Shown in pieces: positions 45,906-57,900 of a stretch of 64,000 bases of DNA. Numbering within the stretch: the first letter of the stretch is position 1; every line of letters starts with the position of its first letter. A program made the translations under genes and the position numbers. The DNA is from Sceloporus undulatus (taxonomy: Eukaryota; Chordata; Lepidosauria; Squamata; Phrynosomatidae): contig NC_056523.1 in assembly GCF_019175285.1 (NCBI RefSeq), forward strand, positions 123,139,896 to 123,203,895. The letters run 5' to 3'. The notes beneath the pieces are model-generated. The model was given only the letters and a program-made list of their open reading frames with translations. It made no database searches and was not told the DNA's origin.

Positions 45906-48900
45906 ATCTGAGAAATTGAAATTGGGGATAGCTCTAGCCCTGGCTTTATTCATGATGGAGAAGAGAGATTGCAGTAGTGATCCTTACAAGCAGGGAAAGA
46001 TAAAATATGTCTGATACTGCCCATCTTTCTTGGACTGCAACTCACTTTGTTCTTCACCACTGGTTAGAGCTGATTGAAATAGTAATTCAAAAACATCTAG
46101 GGAGCTGCACTATGTCCATCCCTGTTTTAAAGTGTGACAAATGTTCAGATATAATTGGGGAAGGTAGAACTCTGTCCACAGCTGACTTTGACAAATGATA
46201 TATCTCCCACAACCTTTTTGACATTTGAATCCTGTGTTTGTCACTGTCTTATACTCATGAAGCAAAAAATGGATGTCATTTTCTTTGCAGGGATAGGCTT
46301 GCTGAACCTTAAGCTTTTCTCATAAGGATATAATAGAACAGCCTAATGTCATATGACATAATTCCCTCCTCCACCCAGTGGGTAGTGGTGGTGGTCTTAA
46401 TAATGTGTCTCTTGACTCAGCTGTTGTATGGTTTGATACTTTCTGTGATTTATCTGTATTTTCTGTGAATTATCTTCACTTTGTTGCAGGTCTCTTGTGT
46501 GTTACATGTACTGACATGGCTGTAATGGCTGGGAACTCTGGGGAGACCTGCTATAGCAAATATGGGGCCATGTCAATCAAGGCAAGGTTCTGTCATGAAA
46601 TGGTGAGTAGATTTGAGTTTTCAGGAATTCTTGTGTACAGCCTGTGTTCTGCTGTTGTTGTCTCTTGCCCTGCTCAAAAGGAAATAGTTCCAAATTGGTT
46701 GTTTTGCAAGAGGCAGTGGTAATAGCCAGTAGTGCTTGACATGTATCTTTGTCATAAATAAAGAGAATGTGGGACCATAGCCTTTTCTGCTGGACTGACT
46801 GTTCTGTGCTTTACTGAGGTGCACCCACACAGTAATGAACTCAGTAGAAAACCATTTCCAAAATGAGGAAACCTAGTATGGACATGCCACAGTATGTGAC
46901 ATTTCAGTGGCTGTTCCTGCTCTCTGGAATTACATTCCATGATTGACTAGGCTGGACCCCTCCCTGCTTTCCTTTTGCCAGTGGGCGGATACCTGTCTCT
47001 TTAAGCAGGCTTTTAATGTGTAAGCAGGGAAGCTTCTTAGTGGGTTGTATGTTTTACAGTATTTATTTTTAAAAACTTCGGTATGTCCTTAAATGATTTT
47101 ATACTGTTTAATGTGTGGGTTTTTGATTGTTTAAAAAAATTGTTGAAGTTTTTAATTGACTTTCTTTTGCTCCCACTCTGGGAGAAAGTTGGCATACAAA
47201 TGAAATAAAACAAAATAAGAAACCAAGGCTCAAAGAGTCCATGAATGGCATGATGTGTAACTACATAATGTCACTGTCCAAAGACAGCTGCAACTTCTTT
47301 CTTTCTACAGGCCTTGCGGATTATCTTGCACAGCCTTGATCTACGTGCCAACTGCTACCAGCGTTACATTGTCCCGCTCCTGTCTGTCAGTGTTGATTTT
47401 TACATCCGTGTTTTTGTCCGAGTCTTCACTGGGCAGTCTAAGGTCAAAGCATCTGCCAGGTGAGCCTGCCTCAGACTTCACTGAATTGCCTTACAGTTCC
47501 CAGTATGCTTTGTCTGCTGGGGAAAATGTGCAGTTCTCCTGCATGATGCTCTCTAGTGCTCCCATTTCTCTGAGGTAACATTGGGGCTTATCCACTACAA
47601 CAAGTGCTTCTGAAAGCTCATATCAGAGCCATTCTTTATTTGCCTTTGCTATGTAGTAACTTTTTTCCTCTTGACAGCAAGCAGGCTTTGGTCTACAATT
47701 GTGTGGGCTGTGGTTCCTTTCACATACAGAGACTTGGCAAGATGGCTAACAATGGAAACAAGTAAGATTACTGAATGTTTTTAATGTCTTTTAGTAGCCG
47801 CTCCTTCCATTGTGTTGTCTTAGCCAGTTCAGTGGTTAGATGCAGGAACAATTGCATTGCTAGGTATTCCTGTGCCACTTAGAGCAAGAAATCTCTTTCA
47901 GCAAGGCATCCTTTTACAAATGAGACTGGTGACAGACATTTTCCCTTGCTTTTCCTTTATTTTGCAAAGTACAGGGATTTACTTCTAGTCATGTATCTAA
48001 GCCTCATAAGAGCTGTTAACAGAAAAGAGGGGGCAGGGTGTTTCTGGGAGGAAAGGGTGGCTGTGTTTACCATGAGTTGTAGTCATAATCAATTCACCTA
48101 ATTATTCTGAATGCTGCCTATCGGCATACAGAGCAGTTAGTTCTTCTCTCTGTTACAGACACAGGCTGTAAGGGCTCTCCTCACAGGGATTGCAAACTAC
48201 CAAACAGGAAGAGACCCTAAGGCAAAAAAAGTCCAAGCTAAGCCAAAGCAGGTGCTCTGGACCTGTGTCTGATATCAGATATAATGGACCCAGTTTTCAG
48301 TTACTTATATACACTCGTCCCCCGGGTTACGAAATTAATTCGTTCCGGCGCGTTCGTATCCCGGGGTACCAGTGTATGAGGAGAGACATGGTGGCAGTCA
48401 TTCTTTAGTCTTCTGGATGCCTAGAAATGTTTAGTTTCTGTAAGATTTCCTGTAAGGCAGTTACCATGCATCAGTGAAAATGTAAGAGGAGACTAAACTA
48501 GAAACGAGTCCTTTCGAGCCTGAGGATGGTCTTAAACTTTACTCTTTCTTGCTAAACAGTGTCAACTACAAGGCTGCCTGTGGGCCTCCTGTGGGCCCAT
48601 CCTGTGAGCACTGTCATCAGCGCCACCAGGTGAGCTTCGCTAGTTTCTAGACCCCATCATAGGATGCTTCTGGCCAAGAGAGCCCCAAATAACCTGTGCT
48701 TCTCTTCTTCCTGCAGCTGGCTGGCCCTTTGTGGGCAGAGCCTCTCCATGACGTAGGCTTTGTCCAGCAAGTTCTCTCAGCAGTTGGGAGCAACCCAGGA
48801 CGCTTCCAGACAAGCCAGCGGATTCAGGGCATCCTGAGCATGGTGCTGGAGGTGAGGATGGTGCCTGTGGCTGCCTAGATGAGGATGGCTGTTGCTAGAT

Positions 48901-51900
48901 AGGATCTAGTCCCCTTTAATATTTCCAGCAGGAACAATTTCTCACTGAGTTATAAAGCAGTGTACTGTCAGGGGATTATACAACTAAGCCAGTGAATAGA
49001 GCAAATGGCACAATTGCCATTAAGAAGCACTGAATGAATGAATGGATGAATGTGTGTGCCTGCATTACATTGTAGCTATTTGTTCAAAATGAAAATGCCA
49101 AAGTGTGTGTTAGGAGCAGTGACAAGTATTTTGGTGCTCAGCCCTTTTCAGTCCAGGCTGCTGGTTTTCAGACTATGTTCCAGGGGCATTGGAATTCTTA
49201 GAAGTCAGGAGTTAACCGAAGCCAGACTTGTTTATTGCTGCTAGGTTCTGTCTTGCAATCAATAGCACCAGGGCAGTATTCATGTCATGCTGTCTCTCAA
49301 TTTAGTAGGGGGGAAGCTAGCAAGGTGGATCTTGGCCCTGTATGATCTGAGTGTTCACCCTAGACCAGTTCTTCTTAAGCTAAATGATGTAGGAAATAAG
49401 TAGTGCCCTCCACCAAGTGCCAGGGACCAACACTATATTTGTACTCATTGGCTACAGCTGTTTCTTTTTGTCCTTTAAACTTGTGGACCAGCCACAGCCC
49501 ACTACTTTGAGTAGAATCTTCTAGACTACTGTGCTTCATAGTCTTCTACAACCTCCAGAGGTTCTGAGGTGAATAAATTAAGGCTTCTTGCTGCTTTTCT
49601 GGAGGCAGAAAGTTTAAAACCATTGTCTTTGTCCACTAAGGTTCTCTCTAAGAGAAGCAGCTGCTGCCTCATTTGTTGTGACAGCAGAGCTAATCTTATA
49701 TTTGACTTGTCTGTTTCCTTCTTGTGTGGTAGGAACTCAATGATGTCCCTCTATATTACACCCTTGATAATCTCAGCAAAACCGTCCACTGCAGCAGTCC
49801 CTCATTGCTGCAGTTCAGGTAAGATTTGGAGGTGCAGGGCAAGAGGTTGCTGTCCTAAAAGTGGTATCCCAAGAGAAATGGGCAGGCAATCACCTTTATC
49901 GTTTGTTGTGTTGGGCAGGGGCTCACCTTACTGACTGACAGGCCCAAGCTTTGAAAGCCTTTTGAGATCTAAACCTAAAGCCTTGTATAATAATAAAATA
50001 ATAATAATAAAATTTATTTATATTTTCCCACCTCTCCTGGGTGGATCGAGGCGGGATTACAGCATAATATCAAATATAATACAGTTAAAATACATTAATA
50101 CAAACAAGTTCATAAAATGCAAAAATAGCAATTAACATAACAATAAAAAGCAATTTCACAAGCAATGGTGGGGCAGAATGCTCTCATCCTGTACAGGGAA
50201 GTACAGTGGTGCCTCGGGTTACGAAATTAATTCGTTCCGCCGCCGCTTTCGTAACCCGAAAAGCATTCGCAAGCTGAAATGCCATAGGCGCTAATGGGGA
50301 AAAGCCGCGATTTCGTGCGAAAAAGCGCCGAAAAGCACCAAAATTTTCTTCGTAACCCGAAATAACCTTCGTAACCCGGAACAGTTATTTCCTATGGGAT
50401 TTTTTCGTATCCCGGAAATTTCGTAACGTGGGTATTTCGTATCCCGGGGTACCACTGTAGATCTGTATTTCACAGGAGATCAGGTGGGTATGCTCGCCAG
50501 AAGAGCTCTGTCTTAACTGCCTTCCTGAAGGTTTCCAGGGAGGTGGTAAGACAGATCTCTTCCGGGAGACCATTCCACAGTCCTGGGGCAGCTATACTGA
50601 ACACTCTATGGGAAGGTGAAGTAAATTTAGTTGTTGTTAGCTCTAGCAAATTATTCTCCATTGTTCTAAGAGTGCGGAGCAGATTATATAGGGAGATGCG
50701 TTCCTGTAAGTAACTTGGGTCCAGGCCATATAGAGCTTTAAAGGTAATAATCAACACCTTGTATTGCACCCGGAAGCAAATTGGGAGCCAGTGAAGATCT
50801 TTCAAAATTGGTGTTATATGGTCAAACTTTGAGGATCCGGTGACCATTCTGGCTGCCATGTTCTGCACTAGTTGCAGCTTCCAAATTTGATACAAGGGTA
50901 GCCCCATGTAGAGCGCATTACAGAAATCAAGACGAGAGATTACCAGAGCATGTACCACAGTTTCAAGATCCTTTTGGTCAAGGTAGGGACACAGTTAGCG
51001 TATCAACCGAAGTTGATACCACGCACTTCTGGCTGTCGCATCCACTTGCACGCAAACTGCAAACTTCGTCCTTCAGGTGAAGTGTGACCCCGTCCAGGAC
51101 TGGTTGGCAGATTTCCTTCCCCAGACCTAAGGATCCTATGGCAAGTACCTCCGTTTTCTCTGGATTCAACCTGAGTTTGTTTACCTTCACCCAGCCCATC
51201 ACCGGCTCAAGGCAGGCATTCAGAAGAGAGATGCCGTTCTTAGTCACTGTAGCAATCGGAGACATAGAGAAACATATTTGGGTGTCATCAGCGTACTGAT
51301 AACACCGCGCCCCATGTCTCCGGATAATATCTCCCAGTGGTTTCATGTAAATGTTAAACAGCATGGGGGACAGAATTGCGCCTTGAGGGGCGCCAGATGT
51401 CAGCTCTCTCCTTAGAAGAGCAGCTGTCCCCCAGCCTCCCCATCTGGAAACTGCCCAAGAGGTAGGAATGGAGCCACTGGAGCGCAGTGCCCCCAATCCC
51501 CAACTCCCTCAGGCATTCCAGAAGGATACCATGGTCTATGGTATCGAAAGCCACTGAGATGTCCAAGAGCACCAACAAGGTCACACTTCCCCTATTGATG
51601 CCCAGATGGAGATCATCGAGTAAGGCGATCATGTCTCAACTCCGTATCCCGCCCTGAAGCCGGTTTGAAATGGGTCCAGATAATCGGTTTCTTCCAAGAC
51701 TGCTTGGAGTTGGAAGGCAACTACCCTCTCTCGATCACTTTGCCCAAGAATGGTAATAAGGAGACTGGTCTGTAATTGTTTCTCACCAGGGGGTCCAGGA
51801 AGGGTTTTTTAAAGAGTGGTTTAACCACCACTAATTTTAATTTTGATGGAAATTTATCCTCCCTGAAGGTTGCATTGATTATAGATTTTAATAATCACAG

Positions 51901-54900
51901 CATCCCCACCCTGGGCGGTCAGCCAAGATGGGCAAGGATCGAGGGGGCACGTCGTCTTCCTTATGCTTCCAAGGAGCTTGTCCACTTCTTCGGTATCTAC
52001 AAACTCGAAATGATCCAGTTTAACATAGTCCACGGAGTCTCTGGATACTTCTCATTGTTTTTGTTATAATGCTGGCATCGAGATCAGCCCTTATCTGCGA
52101 GATTTTATCTGCAAAAAAAATGATTAAAAGTGTCACAGCAAGCTTTTGTTGGTTGTAATGGAGGGTTCAGGGTGGGAGGCAGTTGGGTGAACTCTTTAAC
52201 CACCCTGAACAAATCTGCTGGACGAGACTCTGCAGACGCAATATGTGCAGCATAGAAGGAGTATCTGCTCTGGATGTCCGATAAGCATATCCAACACTTT
52301 TCTATTTCTTAAAAGTTCTGCTTTTGGATTCAGTCTTTACCAACAGAATGCCTTGTGATCCTCTGGTTCGTTATAGCTCAGGCATAACAGCTCAGCTGTT
52401 AGATCAGGGTGAAAAATGTGCTGTCCGCTAGATGTTTTTGAACTGCAAACTGCCCACATTCTTCTCCATTGCCAACCGCTGACTGCAGTTCATCCAAGTT
52501 GCAGTCCAGCAAATCGGGAGCGCTATATGAATATGCTGTGTGGTTTGTTCCATAGTGCAGGATGCACAGGCCCCAATGCCTGGTCTTTCAGGTTGTCCAA
52601 AAATACATCCTCTGGCAGGATGAGTTATTTTTAATGTAATTTTTCCTGGTTTAAGTACACAATTGCTCTTAGTCTGGGAACTGATGTGTGTGATTGGACG
52701 GGGGGATTTTTGATTCAGCTTGTAGGATATGGAACAAAGAGCATTTCACAGAGTATTTGGGAAGACTAAACTGACAGGTTCGGGTTTGTTGTCACCAACA
52801 AACAACAGACATTTAGAGTGGCATGCTGAAATGGCCTTGATTAAGCCAAAATGGGGTCCCACACCATGTAATATTAGCTTGAGTCTAGTGCACACATAGA
52901 TCATTTTTAGGCAAGAAAGCCTTTGTAGCAGCTTCTGTTAGTGTTCCTTTTGACTTGGGAAGCTGGCAACTTCCATGCAAGATTTCTTTTTCTTTCGTTT
53001 TCAGATCAGCTCTCCTCCATGCGGGTTACCGGGTGTCACTGTCACATGCCTGCAAGAGCGCCATCAAGACAGATGCACTACCACCTGTGGTTTGGGACAT
53101 CATGCGTTGTTGGGTAGGCTGAGTAAGGGATTAATTTAATGAAAAGAAGCACATCATAGGTCCAGGCTATCTGAAAGACTGTATGAAATGAAATGAAATG
53201 AAATTTTATTTATATACCGCCGTTCCTATGATCACGGCGGTTTACAGCAAAGTAAAACACAATACAATACAAATTTCAATCAGCATAAAAAGCATATACT
53301 ACAATACAGCAATCAAATAATAAAACAATCTAAAATTACATTAAATAGTGTACAGCAGCGACAAAAAAGATAGGGCATGTCCCCAACCAATCCCTAGTAA
53401 GAAAGATAAAATAACTAAGCCCCTCTCTATCTCCCTCCCTCTAACGAGTCCCCAACAGCGGGACCAGACAACAGTCCTTGGCTCTCAGCCCTGGTGGTAT
53501 AGGCGGCAGGCAGAGTCCCCTGGGCCGCTCCTGCCCAGATGGAAAGGGTGACGGCAGCGTCCTCTTCAGGGGGGGGGAGCCAGCGGGCCGGCTTTTGTAG
53601 GGGCCGCTCCCACCGGCCCCGCCCCCCTGGAGAAACGCCGCGGCGGCGGCGGAGAAAGTTCCCTGGGCCGCTCCTACCCAGATAGAAAGCATTACATATG
53701 GATAGCTGTGGTTACCATTACTTCAGCATTATTTATAGAAAGCACACTAAAAAAGCAAACCATTTTTACTCATATGCTACATCAAGCAGGAGAGCCAGTG
53801 TGACATAGTGATTTCAATGTTGGACTATGACTCTGGAGACCAGGGATCAATTTCCTGCTAGGCCATGGAAACTCACTAGGTGACCCTGGATAGGTCATAT
53901 ACTCTCAGCCTCAGGGGAAGGCAATGACAAACCTCCTATGAATGAATCTTGCAAGAAAACCGTGATAAGGTTTGCCTTAGAGTTGCCATAAGCTGGGAAC
54001 GATCTGAAGGCAAACACCAAAAACAACAAACTTGGAGCAGGGACGGGGCCCAACATGTGCATGTAGATGAAAAGTGGGGGGGAGGGGGAGTGCAGGGTGA
54101 AAAAGTTTGGTAACCACTGCATTATTTGAAGAATATTCCAAATAACAGAATATTTGAGACAACCCTTTCTCTTTCAAAAAGTCCCTGTTGACCACATTAA
54201 GTTAGATTTTACACTATCAAGACCATAATCTAAAGACTGACAAGGCTTGAACAAAATTTGATGTGGCACCACACCTCAGCAGTCAGCCAAAATTTACCTG
54301 GTCATCTATCAACCCACACCCAACCCGTATTAAACTCAAATTTTACTCTAAATAATAATTTTAGGAGACTATACCTTCAGGCACACTGCTGGAGCCATTG
54401 CAAGTCTCATTATCTGGACAGACATCAGGATAGTCTTCATTTGAAGGAAATTTTACATAGCGGCTGAAAAAAATTGTTTGTCGTTCAACACTAACACACG
54501 TTGTAATTTAATGTTCATGCATTATCCATCCTAAATGGTGGTAAAAACAGTGGACCTACTGGTATGTCAGTTAATGTTAGAGAAATATTGCCTCATTCAC
54601 AATAACTAACATACACATATACATCAGAAACTTAAATGCCAGATCTTCAAGAAAATCAGAAAATTATGTAAAAACCACAGGCAAATAAACGGAGACAAAA
54701 TATTTGGAATCTTGACTGCAGTCTTCTCTATGATCTGGTTTACTAATAATGGCATTACTATTGTCACACAGTGTCATAGTATAATTAATGTTTAGGCAAA
54801 CACTATGGTAGCCCCAGACAAGCAAAAGCAGCAAAGTAACCCAAGACAGTTCCATGACATCAATACACCTGTATAGTGTGGTTTAACTTGGATAGTTAAT

Positions 54901-57900
54901 TTGGATAGGTTTTTTTAAGGGCTAAGACAAATTTATGGAGGACAGATCTATTAGTGACAACCAATCATGAAAGCTAAATCTATCTAACAGGTAATCTGTG
55001 TACACAACAGAAGTAAAGACCATCATTTTGATGTGCTGCTTCTGAGTTCATCTGACTGGCTGCTGTTAGCAACATGATATTCTTAGATTTTTCTTTTAAC
55101 ATATTTATCAGAAAACCCTACAGTTTTCAAGGCTTATGCAGTTTTTATGAACATGAAATCTAGATCCCATATACAGATTAATTTATAGTGGATGTCAAGC
55201 ATTTAGTAGGCAGGAGATAGATTATTATCTATCATAGAATCATAGAATCGTAGAGTTGGAAGAGACCACTAGGGCCATCCAGTCCAACCCCCTGCCATGC
55301 AGGAAATCCAAATCAAAGCATCCCTGACAGATGGCCATCTAGCCTCTGTTTAAAGACCTCCAAGGAAGGAGACTCTATCACCCTCCGAGGGAGTGCATTC
55401 CACTGTCGAACAGCCCTTACTGTCAGGAAGTTCCTCCTAATGTTCAGGTGGAATCTCTTTTCCTGTAGCTTGCATCCATTGTTCCGGGTCCTGTTCTCTG
55501 GAGCAGCAGAAAACAAGCTTGCTCCCTCCTCAACATGACATCCTTTCAAATATTTAAACAGGGCTATCATATCACCTCTTAGCCTTCTTTTCTCCAGGCT
55601 TTTCTCTCGTTGTTGTTATTATTATTATTATTACTCAGATAGATTATTCACTACAGTAACTCTCCAGAGACAATGCTGCTACAGATTAACTAGAAAAATG
55701 AATATTACATTTAAAATGAATTCACTGCTATGGTATAGATGGAACCTATACTCACCTAATCCTCTCCAGTATAACACTGTACAAGTAATCTAGGGTAAGC
55801 TTATGTTTGGGCACAGCTATGAGTAGTGGCTGGCCATACAGGACAGTCCTGGGGTAGAACTGGATTGTCTTGCTTTCTTTTCTCTGAAGTAAACTGAAAG
55901 TGTAACACATTCATCACCATCTTCAGTGGGCTTACAAATTTCATATCTGCAAAGAGAAAAAAAAAATAATCTCTCCATATGAATCTGCAAGGGTCCTAAG
56001 ATCTATGGTGAAGAATTTATTTTGGTCCCACNNNNNNNNNNCACCATCACAGGCTCACTTCATGAGGACACAAGAGAGAGACTTCTCAGTGGCTGTTCCT
56101 GTCCTTTAAAACTACCTACCGTGAGAGCCTAGGCAGGCCTCCTCTCTACTTTCCTTTTTCTGCCAAGCAAAGACATTTTATTCAACCAATCTTTCAAAGT
56201 ATATTTGTATCAAGAGAGGCTTTTATATGGGGTGCATGTTTTAGTTATGTTTTTAACTTTTCTATGTTTTAGGTCATTTTATACTGTTGTTAGCTAGTTG
56301 ATTTTAATTGTTTTTAAATTTTAATTGTAAACATTTAAAATGGTTTTATTTGTGAGCCACCTTGGTTGCTTTCTGGGAGAAAGGCAACATAGAAATGAAA
56401 TAAATAAATGGGAGCTTTTCACTTTTGGCTCACTGACTGCAGGCATCTCCCAAATAGCTATGAAGGTGCTGTGGTTTACAGGGTCCTTGTACACTGAACA
56501 GCCTTGTGGTATTGGAACCCTTGTCTTTTTAGCATTCAGCGAAAAGTGATATGCAAGCATGAATTGTTTCCTTCTGTCTCATTGCAGTGGCACCCCTTTT
56601 CTGCATATGCACTGTGCCATTTGGGTCTGGTATGATAACAGAGCCATATAAATCAATTACGTTGAATCAGGAAGGGAGTCGCTAGACATGTTCGGAGAGA
56701 ATGAGTTTCCAGCCACCATCTCTTAAAGTTGTTTCTTTTCTGGTCCACCTTCATTCACCTTTCAATAAAAAGGTTCTAAGGTAAAACCATCTCTCTCTCC
56801 TGTTTTCCCCAACATGCCTGTCTCTCAACTTCAGGAGAAACTCAATCCTGTGAAGAGAGAGCGCCTTTCAGAGAGCAGCCCAGCTGCCCGCATTCTCTCT
56901 GTGGAGCCCAAGTAGGTAATGGGAAATTGAAAGACTGTGTGTTTGCTGGGCAAATGTGGACCTTCAGCCAAGTAGGAATTTTTCCTTATGGGCAAGAAAC
57001 AGTGGCAAAAATGTGAATACACATGTATATGCACATATTTTTTTAAAAAAAATTAAAACAAAATGAGCTTTCAAGTTTTTTGAGGGTTTTTCAGGCTTTT
57101 CAAGATTGCAGAATAAGTCCTACAGGACAGTATGTGTACACATGCCCAAGTGTGGTCTCTCATAAGTTATTTGATTCTTGTAAAATAGAAACAAATGCTG
57201 TGTCACTTCACTTTGTGATAGACAGTACTTATTAATATAGCCTCTCTTGTGTTCAAGTCTTGGCAGAGTTCTCTGACCACCTTCTTGACTGACCCTCTCA
57301 CTTCCACAGGTTGCAGGCTTCCTTCACTGTCCGAGCAGATGCTAATCCTAGCTCACGAAAGCAGGGCCTCAAAAGATTCCAGCTGAATCCAGAACCCTTC
57401 TGGGGGCCGAAAGCAAGAGCAAAAGCTGGGTAAGGTTTACATGGAACAAGGTGATGATTGGAACAAAATGTTCCCAGATTCTTGGCTGGAAAACCTCCTG
57501 TGACAGAGGTTGCTCCAGTATTAGTACTTTCCATGGCTGTTGCACAAGGAGGTATATAGTACCTCTTTGCAGAATGATTTTTCTTTCACTGTGCAACAGC
57601 AGCCAGACAACATGGAAGGTTCAGCTCCCCTGATCAGCTGTGCAGGGGAGAGAGAATGTGCTCAGAGAGCTACCTTACACTCTTGCTGGCTTGCACCCAT
57701 TATGGATCTCCTCCACTTGCTCAATGTTATGCTTTGCCAGTGTCAAACAGGATCTCAGGCTGTTTTCTGTTGTGAAATGAAAACTAAAAGTTTAGGAGGA
57801 TTAGGAGGAAGCCAGAATGCTGTCCCTCTCCATTTCATGTGAAAACATTGCCAAAATTGTTTTATTGTCACTGTGTGTGTACACGCACACATGCATCTGT

